Below, piece after piece: positions 20,598 through 33,544 of a stretch of 64,000 nucleotides of DNA; the first letter of the stretch is position 1; each line of letters begins with the position of its first letter. This DNA is from Roseitranquillus sp963776845 (GTDB taxonomy: Bacteria > Pseudomonadota > Alphaproteobacteria > Rhodobacterales > Rhodobacteraceae). The stretch is taken from NCBI GenBank assembly GCA_963776845.1, contig CAVZOJ010000002.1, positions 1,302,001-1,366,000 of the forward strand, written 5' to 3'. The position numbers and the translations under genes are program-made. Below the pieces are notes generated by a model. It did not search any database, had not been told where the DNA came from, and saw nothing but the letters and a program-made list of their open reading frames with translations.

Positions 20598-21278
20598 TCA
20601 GTCCGCCTTGGAAGAGATTTCCTCCCACGCACGATTGATCGCGACGAGGCGCTTCTCCGCCAGACGCACCGCCTCCCTCGGGACGCCGCGCGCCAGCATT
20701 CGATCCGGGTGCGTCTCGCGCACCAGCCGACGCCACGCGGCCCGGACCTCCTCGATCGGCGCTCCGGGCTCGACGCCCAGCACGTCCCACGGATCGGGCT
20801 CGGCGTCCTGGACGAACCGGGCGCGGATCGCGCGGAACTCCCGCTCCGGCAATCCGAAGATGCGGGCGACCCGGTGCAGGAAGTCATCCTCCGCCGGGTG
20901 GTACTGGCCATCCGCCACGGCGATATGAAACAGCCCCTCCACGAGGTCCGAGAGCGGTCCCTGCCCGTCGCGGAACATCGCGCCGATCCGCCGCGCATAA
21001 TCCTCGTAGCCGGCGGAGTCGTTCCGGGCGAGGTTGAAGACGCGTGCGGCGTTCCTCTCCTCTTCCTTTGGTATGTGGAATACCTCGCGGAAGGCGGTCA
21101 CCTCGTTGCGCGTCACCAGACCGTCGGCCTTGGCCATCTTGGCGCCCAGCGCGATCACGGCGATCGTGAAAGCGACGCTGCGCTCGGGCGGCGCGCGGAG
21201 ACGATCGAAGACGGCCGCGAGCCCTTCGCCCGAGGCGAGCGCCGCGAGCGCGTTCGCAATGCGTTGCCAGATCGACAT
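20598..21278 (-). CDS. DjlA-like co-chaperone with TerB and DnaJ domains
   Basis: A 226-residue protein. Residues 30-140 form a TerB/DjlA-type helical domain (FTIAVIALGAKMAKADG, GLFHIAVADGQYHPAEDDFLHRVA). Residues 160-222 form a J domain, PWDVLGVEPGAPIEEVRAAWRRLVRETHPDRM, with the HPD tripeptide needed to stimulate DnaK. The protein lacks an obvious N-terminal membrane helix, unlike E. coli DjlA. It sits 28 bases upstream of the small secreted protein gene on the same strand and probably shares its transcript. Confidence 0.88.
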   Translation of the reverse strand: MSIWQRIANALAALASGEGLAAVFDRLRAPPERSVAFTIAVIALGAKMAKADGLVTRNEVTAFREVFHIPKEEERNAARVFNLARNDSAGYEDYARRIGAMFRDGQGPLSDLVEGLFHIAVADGQYHPAEDDFLHRVARIFGLPEREFRAIRARFVQDAEPDPWDVLGVEPGAPIEEVRAAWRRLVRETHPDRMLARGVPREAVRLAEKRLVAINRAWEEISSKAD

Positions 21279-21587
21279 GAGGCAAGTCTAACCCACAGGA
21301 TGGCGGCCCGCGCCAGAGATGTTTCATCAGCACGATGAGGTCGAGCAGTTTGGCGGACGTGCGACCATTCGGTTGAGCAGCGGCCTTGCCAAGTCGCTGA
21401 TGGCCCTGCAAGGCAAATGAACGGTCATCCCGCGCGCGAGCCCTTGCACGGCGCATACGGCAATAGTCCATTGAACGTCCCATGCGCCGACCTTGGCCGA
21501 CACAGTGCCGGAGTTCGTCATCGCGCTGAATGTTCGGAGGTATCGAAGAACGGCTTGGTTCACCGCAGGACGATCGCGGCAAAGGCC
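21279..21587. other. Intergenic stretch, no gene recognised
   Basis: About 310 bases between the start of the djlA-like gene and the end of the VOC gene. Short open frames on both strands have no family character. It must contain the djlA-like promoter. Confidence 0.45.
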
Positions 21588-22190
21588 TCAGGCCAACTCG
21601 ACAGCGCCGCGTGGCGTGTCGAACGTCGCGGCGAGTCTCGCGGGTCCCTCGGCGTAGCGGACCCCGGCGACCGGAGGAACGCGGTCCGCGAGAGACCGAG
21701 GATGCGAGACCTCGAGCCCCACAAGGCGCACGCCGCTGTCGGGCAACGCTTCAGCCGGATGTGCGCTGCTCAGCCACTCGATGAGCGCCGGCGCGCAGCC
21801 GTCGAGGGGCTGGCGCCCGTCGGGGGGTACGGTGATCCGCCACCGATACTCTCCCCGCTCGAGCGCCAGGGCCGAACCAGTCCCTTCCGGCGCCACAGCC
21901 GCCGCGGCCTCGATGTCGTCGGTACGCACGATCCAGGCGGCAAGTCGGGGCGGGCCACGGAAATCGTCTAGACCGAACCAGCGCGGACGGCCGGGAGGCG
22001 GCGCTGCCGGATCGACGCTGATGACCTCGAGGTAGCTTGCCACACCGACGCGCAGCAACCGATTGTGGGTGCCCATGAGGGCGTGCCGTCCGCCGGGTCC
22101 GGGCCGCACGCCGAGGAGGTCGGCCACCCACTCCACACCCGCATCGAGGTCTGCGGCAGCGACCGCGAGGTGGTCGAGTTGCCATTGCAT
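21588..22190 (-). CDS. VOC family (glyoxalase-like) protein
   Basis: A 200-residue protein with two beta-alpha-beta-beta-beta units typical of the vicinal oxygen chelate superfamily. The start LDHLAVAAADLDAGVEWVADLLGVRPGPGGRH and YLEVISVDP correspond to the metal-binding strands (H and E), and the second half has ALIEWLSSAHPAEALPDSGVRLVGLEV. It matches the glyoxalase-like domain subgroup whose substrates are not known. It lies 5 bases downstream of the methylmalonyl-CoA mutase gene on the same strand. Methylmalonyl-CoA epimerase is also a VOC protein, but this sequence is not of that subgroup. Confidence 0.82.
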   Translation of the reverse strand: MQWQLDHLAVAAADLDAGVEWVADLLGVRPGPGGRHALMGTHNRLLRVGVASYLEVISVDPAAPPPGRPRWFGLDDFRGPPRLAAWIVRTDDIEAAAAVAPEGTGSALALERGEYRWRITVPPDGRQPLDGCAPALIEWLSSAHPAEALPDSGVRLVGLEVSHPRSLADRVPPVAGVRYAEGPARLAATFDTPRGAVELA

Positions 22191-22195
22191 CGCGA

Positions 22196-24324
22196 TCAGG
22201 CGGCTTCGCGCCGTGCTGCCCGGATGAGGTGGAGGATGTCGCGCGCAGCCTGTGGGATGTTGGTTCCCGGCCCGAAGATGGCAGAGACGCCGGCCTCCTT
22301 CAGGAAGGCGTAGTCCTGCTGCGGGATAACGCCGCCGCAGACGACAAGAATGTCACCCGCTCCCTGCGTCGCGCAGCGCTTTCACAAGCTTGGGCGCCAG
22401 CGTCTTGTGGCCCGCCGCCTGGCTGGAGATCCCGACGACATGCACGTCGTTGTCGAGCGCGTCCTGCGCCGCCTCCTCGGGCGTCTGGAACAATGGGCCC
22501 ACGTCGACGTCGAAGCCGATGTCGGCGAATGCGGTCGCGATCACCTTGGCGCCCCGGTCGTGGCCGTCCTGGCCCATCTTGACCACCAGCATGCGCGGGC
22601 GGCGCCCCTCCTCCTCGGCGAACTGCTCGACCTCCTTCTGGATCGCGGCGAAGTCGTCGTCGCCGTCGTAGGCGGCGCCATAGACCCCGGCCAGCGTCTT
22701 GATCTCGGCCCGGTGCCGGCCCCACGCATTCTCCATCGCCTGGCTGATCTCACCCACGGTCGCCCGCTTGCGCGCCGCCTCGACCGCGAGATCCAGAAGG
22801 TTGCCGCGTCCCTCACGCGCGCCGGTCTCCAGCGCTTCCAACGCGCGCGCGACCCCGGACGCATCGCGCTCGTTGCGGATTCTCTCCAGCTTCTCGGTCT
22901 GGCCCGCGCGTATGGCGTCTGTGTCGATGTCGAGGACGTCGATCTCCTCCTCGCGGTCGAGGCGCCACTTGTTGACGCCGACGATCACCTCCTCGCCGCG
23001 GTCGATCGCGGCCTGCTTGCGCGCCGCCGCCTCCTCGATCCTGAGCTTCGGCATGCCGGACGCGACCGCCTTGGTCATGCCGCCCATCTCGTCGACCTCC
23101 TCGATCAGCGCCCAGGCCGCGTCGGCGAGGTCCGCCGTCAGCTTCTCGACGTAGTAGGAGCCGGCGAGCGGATCGACGACCCGGGTGACCCCCGTCTCGT
23201 TCTGCAGGATCAGCTGCGTGTTCCGCGCGATCCGCGACGAGAAGTTGGTGGGCAGCCCGATCGCCTCGTCGAAGGAATTGGTATGCAGCGACTGCGTTCC
23301 GCCAAGGACGGCCGACATCGCCTCGTAGGCCGTGCGGACGATGTTGTTGTAGGGATCCTGCTCGGCCAGGCTGACGCCCGAGGTCTGGCAGTGCGTGCGG
23401 AGCATCAGCGACTGCTCCTTCTTCGGTCCGAACTCCGACATGATGCGGTGCCACAGCAGACGTGCGGCACGCAACTTGGCCGCCTCCATGAAGAAGTTCG
23501 TGCCGATCGCGAAGAAGAACGACAGCCGCCCGGCGAAGGCGTCGACGTCCATTCCGCGGTCGACGGCCGTCTTCACGTACTCCTTGCCGTCGGCCAGCGT
23601 GAAGCCGAGCTCCTGCACCAGGTTCGCGCCCGCCTCCTGCATGTGGTAGCCGGAGATCGAGATCGAATTGAAGCGCGGCATCTCCTCCGCGGTGTACTCG
23701 ATGATGTCCGCCACGATCCGCATCGAGGGTTCCGGCGGGTAGATGTAGGTGTTGCGGACCATGAACTCCTTGAGGATGTCGTTCTGGATGGTCCCGGAGA
23801 GCTTCGCCCGGTCGACGCCTTGCTCCTCACCCGCGACGATGAAGGACGCGAGCACCGGGATCACGGCGCCGTTCATGGTCATCGAGACACTGATCTCGCC
23901 CAGCGGAATGCCGTCGAAGAGGATCTTCATGTCCTCGACGGAGTCGATGGCGACGCCGGCCTTGCCGACGTCGCCCTCGACCCGCGTGTGGTCGCTGTCG
24001 TAGCCGCGATGGGTGGCGAGATCGAAGGCGACGGAGACGCCCTGCTGTCCCGCCGCCAGCGCCCGGCGGTAGAAGGCGTTCAACTCTTCGGCGGTCGAGA
24101 ACCCCGCGTACTGTCGGATCGTCCATGGCCGCCCGGCGTACATCGTCGCTCTCGGGCCGCGAACGAACGGCGGCTCGCCCGGCATGGAGCCTAGGGTCTC
24201 GAGACCTTCGAGGTCCGACGCAGTGTAGACGGGCTTGATCGCGATGCCCTCCGCCGTCGATCCAGGTCAGGTCCTCGAGACTGCGGCCCTTGAGCTCCTT
24301 CTTGGCGCGCGCTTCCCAGTCCAT
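22196..24324 (-). CDS. scpA: Methylmalonyl-CoA mutase, adenosylcobalamin-dependent, frameshifted at both ends
   Basis: Converts methylmalonyl-CoA to succinyl-CoA, the last step of propionyl-CoA assimilation. The central 610 residues (stop at 22353) are intact: PGEPPFVRGPRATMYAGRPWTIRQYAGFSTAEE, the TIM-barrel substrate domain, and the B12 domain with MGQDGHDRG. Near 22362 an extra G in a GGG run causes early termination; the next frame supplies the last 50 residues (GGVIPQQDYAFLKEAGVSAIFGPGTNIPQAARDIL) ending at 22196. Near 24250 another indel separates the N-terminal MDWEARAKKELKGRSLEDLTW. The ATG at 24324 has GAGGAG before it. Restoring both frames gives about 709 residues, the normal length. 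Confidence 0.92.
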
Positions 24325-24409
24325 AACCAACTCCTCGCCCGTACGTGACGTCGCATCCTTCCCCTTACCCTTACCGGAGGGCTATATCGAGAGCGATAGG
24401 AGGGAACGG

Positions 24410-24858
24410 ATGAAAACGCAGTTGGCCGCCGTATGCGCCGTGCTAAGCACTTCGCTCGCCGCCGCGCAGGACGCCGGCGCCGTGGACGCCAGCGTCCGCC
24501 GTGGAGGCCTGGCAGGAGGATCCGACGACGATCTTCGAGGCGTCGGAGGTGGACATCGACGAATTCCGCTGGATCGCCCGGCCGCTCGTCGTCTTTGCCA
24601 ACACGCCTGCGGATCCGGCTTTCACGCGCCAGGTGGAACTGATCGAGGAACCGGATTGACGAACTCGTCCGGCGAGACGTCGTCGTGGTCGTCGATGCCG
24701 ATCCGGCGGCCGAGAGCGAGCTTCGCCTGCGCTTGCGGCCACGCAGCTTCATGATCGTCGCGATGAGCAAGGAGGGACAGGTAATGCTGCGGAAGCCGTC
24801 GCCTTGGGACGTGCGCGAGATCACCCGGGCGATCGACAAGACGCAGGAGCGCGGGTAG
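24410..24858 (+). pseudogene. DUF4174 domain protein, two frameshifts
   Basis: Begins with a signal peptide (KTQLAAVCAVLSTSLAAAQD) after an AGGAGG site. The family domain is visible only across three frames: AVEAWQEDPTTIFEASEVD and DIDEFRWIARPLVVFANTP, then, after an extra C near 24650, RIDELVRRDVVVVVDADP, LRPRSFMIVAMSKEGQVMLRKP and SPWDVREITRAIDK to the stop at 24858. Breaks fall near 24500 and 24650. DUF4174 has a thioredoxin-like fold with no assigned reaction, and it often accompanies the propionyl-CoA genes in Rhodobacterales. It is on the opposite strand to scpA and pccA. Confidence 0.8.
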
Positions 24859-24890
24859 CGAGGGCTCTCGCGCTTCGACTGCGCTGGCGG

Positions 24891-26901
<2,011 letters not shown>

Positions 26902-27346
26902 GCCGTCCCATTCCACTTGGCTCAGGGACCGGGCCGCGAGCTTACGCGACAGCGGACGACGCGAAACCCCATGGCTCGTGGTTGAAAGACTGGACGAGCC
27001 GACAGCGCGGAGCGCCTTTCAGGTCTCAGGGTCGGCCGCTTTCCGCGCGACCGTCTTTGCCCCCTCGCCTTTCCGATGGTGTCGCAAGACAGCAGGTTTG
27101 CTGGGCCTCTGCAAGCAAGCTCTGCGAAGGCGGCCGTGTTTGGAGGGGACGGCGGCTTGGAAGCCGAAGCATCCGAGCCGCCGCAGAGGGGAAGGGTAAC
27201 ATCTTTCTTCAAAAAGAGCCCGGACTGCGCCTAGGCCTCATGTTTCATCTAGGATCGATCGGGGGCGCAGGGGAACGCGTTTGCCCCGGCCCGGGGGTTC
27301 GGCCAAATTTCGCTCATCGCGGATATTGGCGCAAGCCGAACTTCGC
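26902..27346. other. Intergenic stretch upstream of pccA, no gene recognised
   Basis: About 445 bases with no open frame of family character. Around 27312-27356 the short sequence TTCGCTCA occurs twice in the same orientation about 35 bases apart, flanking a GC-rich dyad; this could be part of a control region for the leftward pccA gene but is weak evidence. Confidence 0.4.
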
Positions 27347-27700
27347 TCAGAACGTAGCTGCGGAAGATTCCGGGAAAGCACGTTCGGCCCGTTCGCGATC
27401 GATGCGCAGCATTGCGGAGTAGGGGTCGGATCGAAGGGGTCGTCCACGGCGAACGACCTCACGTCCGAACAGCCAGGAGAGGCGATCCGGCGTCGAGATT
27501 CCCCCGCTCGAAAGGCTCTTCTCCGAAATGCTCCCACAGCGCTGCAAGGAATGCTTCGTCGGCGCGGCGGTCGTCCGGCCGCGGTCGGCGTGGCGCTCGC
27601 GGCGGACGATGGGCGTCGCGCCCTTGGGGTTGCCGCGCCGAACCGTAAACTGGTGATCTGTTCCTGGCAGGCGGCCGGGAAAGCCGCGATGCTTGAGCAT
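27347..27700 (-). pseudogene. Conserved hypothetical protein of the propionyl-CoA cluster, locally frameshifted
   Basis: One frame stays open for 117 residues, but its middle is scrambled. Reading neighbouring frames gives a coherent protein: LKHRGFPGRLPGTDHQFTV and RRGNPKGATPIVRRERHADR, then DRRADEAFLAALWEHFGEE and PFERGNLDAGS, then RLSWLFGREVVR, VDDPFDPTP and YSAMLRIDRERAERAFPES. This matches a short protein commonly encoded beside pccA in Rhodobacterales, for which no function is known. At least three one-base indels (about 27575, 27480 and 27430) are needed. It is co-oriented with pccA and with the small lipoprotein gene 39 bases upstream. Confidence 0.65.
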
Positions 27701-27739
27701 GGGCTGGGCCCGGCGGCTTGGTGCGCCGGGGCGTCGGGC

Positions 27740-27869
27740 TCAGTACTTGGTGTAGCTCGGCTCGGCCGCGATCGGCGCCGGCTCGATGTAGACCGGCTCG
27801 GGCTCGGGCCTGCGCACAGGCCGACAGCACCGCTGCGGTGCCCAAACCGAAGATGACTTTGTAGAGCAT
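27740..27869 (-). pseudogene. Small lipoprotein, one-base frameshift
   Basis: A 40-odd residue lipoprotein precursor. MLYKVIFGLGTAAVLSAC carries a lipobox (VLSAC) and signal peptidase II site. One extra G near 27810 breaks the frame; the corrected tail is PEPEPVYIEPAPIAAEPSYTKY, a short Pro/Glu-rich end seen in small lipoproteins near pccA in related bacteria. Too short to carry a domain; probably an envelope component of unknown role. Confidence 0.62.
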
Positions 27870-27963
27870 GCGGCATTTTTCTGTCCTCTCTCGTCCATGT
27901 CACAGCCTCCTGCGCCGCGAATTGCAGGAGACCTAGGGCGCGCGTGGTGTTTGGCAAAGGGCG

Positions 27964-28335
27964 TCAGAGGCCTTGCCAGATGCAGTCGCCTCCCTCGGCG
28001 CGGAACGCCTCGAAGAACTGCGTGGCGTTCGGGTCGATCGTGCCGAAGGCCGGGGCGGTCCAACATGTTGATGTCAATGACGAGAATTTCCGCGTGTCGC
28101 GGCGCCACGCGAGGCAGGCCTTCGGTGCGGCGGAGGTGCAGGACGTCCTTCTCGACCTCGGCGAAGGTGCCGGCTGATCTCCGGCGCGAGGAGGCGGATG
28201 ACGCAGCACAGGCTCCTCCCGCCGCCAACGTCCCGGGATATACTCGATAATTTCCAGCGGCTAGCCGGACGGGGCGGACACCGGCTGAGCCCAGGCGGGC
28301 AGCGCGGCGAGGAGGAACGGGGCAAGGCGGAGCAT
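27964..28335 (-). pseudogene. DUF6497 family secreted protein, in-frame stop and frameshifts
   Basis: The N-terminus is a good signal peptide (LRLAPFLLAALPAWAQPVSAPSG), after which the frame meets TAG where family members have a Gln or similar residue. Other frames supply LEIIEYI, CCVIRLLAPEI, AGTFAEVEKDVLHL, TEGLPRVAPRHAEILVIDINM and the well-conserved end AFGTIDPNATQFFEAFRAEGGDCIWQGL. At least four indels plus the stop are needed. DUF6497 proteins are periplasmic, contain paired cysteines and have no known role; they sit in the propionyl-CoA locus in many Rhodobacterales. Confidence 0.7.
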
Positions 28336-28364
28336 CGGCGGCGACGAAAGCGATTTGGAGGTAT

Positions 28365-28437
28365 CTGTACAGGACGGAGGCGCGTCTTGTACGTTTTCGT
28401 ACGTTTGCGGACCCCCATTTGTACAGATTCCGTACAG
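28365..28437. promoter_or_regulatory. Array of five phased GTAC sites between divergent genes
   Basis: GTAC occurs at 28367, 28389, 28399, 28421 and 28432, mostly as TGTACA, TGTACG or CGTACA. Spacings are 22, 10, 22 and 11 bases, close to whole turns of the helix, so all sites face the same side. The array lies between the leftward DUF6497-lipoprotein-pccA genes and the rightward membrane-protein gene at 28664, the expected place for an operator. GTAC is otherwise rare in such a short stretch of GC-rich DNA. The regulator is unknown. Confidence 0.5.
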
Positions 28438-28663
28438 AAGTCCGGTGCACCCGTAAGGCCGTGGATCGGCCCGCCGTGGAAAACTTGCCCGCGTCGCCGT
28501 CGCGCGCTTCGGCGGCGTATGCTTGGGATCGTGACCCAGAGATCCCCCGCGACCCGCTCCGGCGCCCGCTTTGAACGCGCGTGATCGCGGCGCGGGCCAT
28601 CGGCAGTTGTGCCGCCCGGCCACTCGGCTATCCTGTCGTGACGCAGCGGCACGCGGCAACCCG

Positions 28664-29317
28664 ATGAGCGTTCTGGAATGGCTGAACCTGCCGGCCGGGT
28701 TCGGGTATCTGCTTTTGGTCCTCGGGCTGGTCCTGACACTGGCGCCGTGGTTCTACGGCCATGACTTCGGGGTCCTGAAGATCCCGGACTTCGCCGCGCC
28801 GACCCGGCGCGCGTTGAAAGCGGTCGGACCTGTGGCGCTGGCGATGGCCATCCTGCTGCACGTCCCGTTGCTGGCAGGGACCGAACCCGGGAGCGAGACC
28901 GGGGCCGGGACCGGCGCGCCGATCGTCGCGGGATCCGGCGGAACGGAGACCGACAGGGAGCAGCGCGGCTACGACCGCGTCCTGGCGGACTGGCAGGAGG
29001 AAGGGTGCCTCTACCCCGCGCGGGTCGTGGGCCGCGAAGGCGGCAATGCAGAACTCCGCTTCGACTTCGGCGAGGATGCGACGCGCCCCCTGCGCGAGGT
29101 CTACCGGATGCGAGAGCCGGATCCGACGATCGGTGCATCGGCCTGGGCGCGGATTCCGCAGAGTGGCGCCTGGGCTCCCGCGACGGTGCGTGATGTACGG
29201 ACGAATAGGCTTCTGGTAGAATTCGACCCGGACGTCCGGTGCGCGACCGAGCTGAAGAAGTTGCGTGAGTGGCTTGCGATCGCGGACGTCGCCGAATTGG
29301 AGCCGTTGGAGAACTGA
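28664..29317 (+). CDS. Membrane-anchored protein with two Tudor-like repeats
   Basis: A 217-residue protein I cannot assign to a named family. Residues 11-30 and 54-70 are hydrophobic helices, 72-97 is a Gly/Thr-rich linker, and the soluble part holds two similar units: 105-149 (DWQEEGCLYPARVVGREGG, AELRFDFGED) and 158-203 (AWARIPQSGAWAPATVRDV, LLVEFDPDV). The W...YPA.V....(11-12 residues)...F.DG-like spacing is that of Tudor/Agenet-type beta barrels, which bind modified side chains or nucleic acid. The reading frame is intact although neighbours are not. It ends one base before the start of the next gene. Confidence 0.72.
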   Translation: MSVLEWLNLPAGFGYLLLVLGLVLTLAPWFYGHDFGVLKIPDFAAPTRRALKAVGPVALAMAILLHVPLLAGTEPGSETGAGTGAPIVAGSGGTETDREQRGYDRVLADWQEEGCLYPARVVGREGGNAELRFDFGEDATRPLREVYRMREPDPTIGASAWARIPQSGAWAPATVRDVRTNRLLVEFDPDVRCATELKKLREWLAIADVAELEPLEN

Positions 29318-29318
29318 G

Positions 29319-29963
29319 ATGGCTGCAGCGTCACGAGCACTTCTTTTCGTCGGACTTTTCCTGCTTCCTCTGTCCGCCGCCTCGGCGCAGGAGGACCTGA
29401 ACTTCTACGAGGAGTTCCAGGGTACCAGCCTGAACCCGGCGTTCCGTGTCCTGAACCCGGACCCGCAGCGGATGGCCATGGTCCACGGCGAGCAGGTCCT
29501 GCTGGTGACCAGCAAGGAGACGAAGAACATCATCCAGTACGAGAAGCCGCTGCCGGAGAATTACGCGGTGACGGTCAGGATCGCGCAGCCGCCGCAGAAC
29601 CCCGAACAATGGGCGCATATCCAGGTCGGCTCGGGGACATCGAACGTCCGCGTCGGGATGTATGTCGACGGCTGGAAAGACCTGTACTTCAGCACCAACA
29701 AGACGCTCGACGGCGAGGAAGTCAGCGTGCTGCGGGAGAAAAATAGCGAACTCCTGGGCAAGCCCGTATATCTGCGGCTCACCAAGATCGGAGTCGAGTT
29801 CGAGGGCGGGATGAGCGCCGACGGCGTGCAATGGACGAGCCTAGGCAAGCAGGTCCTGATCGACCCGAACGCCAAGATCTCCTTTGCCGCGGGCGGATGG
29901 GGAGATGCAGCCGAAAGCCCGGTGAACTTCGACAGCTTCGAGATTGCCGAGGTGCTGATCTAG
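29319..29963 (+). CDS. Secreted concanavalin/DUF1349-like beta-sandwich protein
   Basis: A 214-residue exported protein. The signal peptide is SRALLFVGLFLLPLSAASAQ. The mature part resembles the laminin-G/DUF1349 beta-sandwich fold: DLNFYEEFQGTSLNPAFRVLNPDP, WAHIQVGSGTSNVRVGMY, VYLRLTKIGVEFEGGMSADG and FAAGGWGDAAESPVNFDSFEI. Such domains usually bind sugars or polymers. The ATG follows the stop of the Tudor-like gene by one base with GGAG inside that gene, so the two are coupled. It converges on pccB, 11 bases between stops. Confidence 0.75.
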   Translation: MAAASRALLFVGLFLLPLSAASAQEDLNFYEEFQGTSLNPAFRVLNPDPQRMAMVHGEQVLLVTSKETKNIIQYEKPLPENYAVTVRIAQPPQNPEQWAHIQVGSGTSNVRVGMYVDGWKDLYFSTNKTLDGEEVSVLREKNSELLGKPVYLRLTKIGVEFEGGMSADGVQWTSLGKQVLIDPNAKISFAAGGWGDAAESPVNFDSFEIAEVLI

Positions 29964-29974
29964 ACTTCGCCGCG

Positions 29975-31508
<1,534 letters not shown>

Positions 31509-31617
31509 GGCGGTCTCCGGCTGTCCCTCGCCCCCGGGTCTACAGGGCCGGAGGTTGCGTCGGAACCCGCAATCGGCCAGATGGACGGCCTCGCGCGGCG
31601 GGTGTAGATGCCAAGCC

Positions 31618-32837
31618 ATGTCCACGCTGCCCGATGTCCGGTTCCTCGACCGGGGGACCCCACCTCACATCGCGACGCTGATCCTCATCGTGGGGACGTC
31701 GGCGCTGTCGATGAACGTGTTCCTGCCGTCGCTGCCGAACATGACGGAGTACTTCCAGACCGAGTACCGGGTGATGCAGCTTTCGGTTGCGCTGTTTCTC
31801 GCGGTCAACGCGGTGCTGCAGCTGTTCGTCGGGCCGCTCGCCGACCGCTTCGGGCGGCGGCCGGTGCTGCTGACCGGGTTCTCGCTGTTCCTGCTGGCGA
31901 CGCTGGGCTGCATCTATTCGCAGACGGCCGAGGTCTTCCTGGCGTTCCGGATGTGCCAGGCGACGATCGTGGTCGGCATGGTGCTGAGCCGGGCGATCGT
32001 GCGCGACATGGTCCCGCAGGACGAGGCGGCATCGATGATCGGCTGGGTCACGATGGGCATGGCGATCGTGCCGATGCTGGGGCCGGCCCTGGGCGGCGTG
32101 CTGGACCAGACGTTCGGATGGAAGGCGAACTTCTGGGTCCAGATCGTCGCCGGCCTGGGGGTGCTGTGGCTGATCTGGTCCGACGTGGGCGAGACCGGCG
32201 CGATGCGCGGCGGCTCGTTCCGGTCGCAGTTCGGCGACCTGCCCGAGCTGATCCGGTCGCGCCGGTTCTGGGGCTACGCGCTGGCGGCGGCGTTCTGCTC
32301 GGGGTCGTTCTTCGCCTATCTCGGCGGCGCGCCGTTCGTCGGGTCGGACGTGTTCGGACTGTCGCCCGCGGCGCTGGGCATCTTCTTCGGCGCGCCGGCA
32401 GTCGGCTACGCGGTCGGCAACGGCATCTCGGGCCGCTACTCGGTGCGCTACGGCATCAACTCGATGATCCTGTGGGGCAGCCTGCTGACGATGGCCGGGC
32501 TGATGACGTCGATCCTGGTCTTCGCGCTGGGCTTCGGATCGGCGGTGGTGTTCTTCGGCTTCACCACGTTCGTGGGCTGGGCAACGGAATGGTGCTGCCG
32601 AACGCGACGGCGGGGATGCTGTCGGTGCGCCCGCACCTGGCCGGGACGGCGAGCGGCATCGGCGGCGCGTTCATGATCGGCGGCGGCGCGGCGCTGTCGG
32701 CGCTGGCCGGCGCCCTGCTGACGCCGGGCACCGGGCCCTGGCCGCTCTTGTGGATCATGGCGCTGACCTCGGCGGCGGCGGTCGCGTGCATCCTCTACGT
32801 CATCCGGCGGGAGAAGGTGGTCGGGGTCAGCGCCTAG
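31618..32837 (+). CDS. MFS transporter, Bcr/CflA drug-resistance family, one frameshift near the 3' end
   Basis: A 12-helix proton-driven exporter of about 405 residues after correction. Family features are SMNVFLPSLPNMTEYF in helix 1, the loop motif GPLADRFGRRPVLL, RAIVRDMVP and GPALGGVLDQTFGWKANF. Near 32577 one base is missing; the next frame continues with GNGMVLPNATAGMLSVRPHLAGTASGIGGAFM and ends YVIRREKVVGVSA. Members export drugs, sulfonamides or amino acids; the substrate is not predictable. The ATG overlaps nothing and lies 109 bases from the divergent pccB start. Confidence 0.87.
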
Positions 32838-32870
32838 GCGCGTGCCCCCGACCCACCTTCGGTGCCGGCG

Positions 32871-33245
32871 TCAGCCGACCACGTTGTAGCCGCGGCTGCG
32901 CATGCAGTTGCGGACGATGACCGCCTTGTTCTGCTGCTGCTGCAGGGCGCCGGCGGCAACGCCGGTGGCGGCGCCGGCGAGTGCCGCATCGCGCACGTTC
33001 GTGCCCCTGTTGTTGAAGATCGCGGTGGCGCCGCCCGCGACCGCGGCGCCGGTCGCTGCGGTCGCGCCGGTGTTGCGGTCGAGAGGACCCTGCTGCGCCG
33101 CGAGCGACTGGCAGGCTGCGAGGTCGCTTGAGTAGTTCGGACCGACCGGGCCATCGATGACCGGCTGGTAGTTGGCCCCGGAGTTCGCGCAGGCGGCCAG
33201 AAGGCAGAGCAGCGGAAGCGGAGCCAGGAGTTTCGTACGGAGCAT
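32871..33245 (-). CDS. Glycine-zipper outer-membrane lipoprotein
   Basis: A 124-residue lipoprotein precursor: signal peptide LAPLPLLCLLAACAN with a lipobox ending at Cys, then a segment of repeated Ala/Gly (TGATAATGAAVAGGATAIF, ALAGAATGVAAGALQQQQ) forming glycine zippers as in 17-kDa antigen/SlyB-type proteins, and a C-terminal CMRSRGYNVVG block. These proteins sit in the outer membrane and often respond to envelope stress. The ATG at 33245 follows GAAAGGG. The gene is divergent from choX. Confidence 0.8.
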   Translation of the reverse strand: MLRTKLLAPLPLLCLLAACANSGANYQPVIDGPVGPNYSSDLAACQSLAAQQGPLDRNTGATAATGAAVAGGATAIFNNRGTNVRDAALAGAATGVAAGALQQQQNKAVIVRNCMRSRGYNVVG

Positions 33246-33544
33246 GGTGCGCCCTTTCTTCAAACCTATACGCCGCCGGGCCATTGCCGGCCGCGGTGAC
33301 GACGGATGTCTAGCGCAACCTTCGCTGTCAGAACAGATCCCCCCGCTGTCGCAGAAGGCGGCATCCGACTTCTGCCCGGCCGTGGTGCCGGTGCCGCCGA
33401 AAGGGACGCCACGATGACGCGGCGCGGACCTCGCCCGCCCGCCTTTGAGGGCGCGGCCCTTTCCACGCGCTTCCCACGCCGGTAGGCTTCGTGGCAACGC
33501 CCGTGGCGCGGCAAGCGCGGGGCACCGACCGACAGGGGGTTGAG

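Noticed and set aside
22350..24194. Open frame of 614 codons on the plus strand opposite scpA
   Set aside because: It is a mirror of scpA in GC-rich codons; low-complexity His/Arg/Leu composition and no family motifs.
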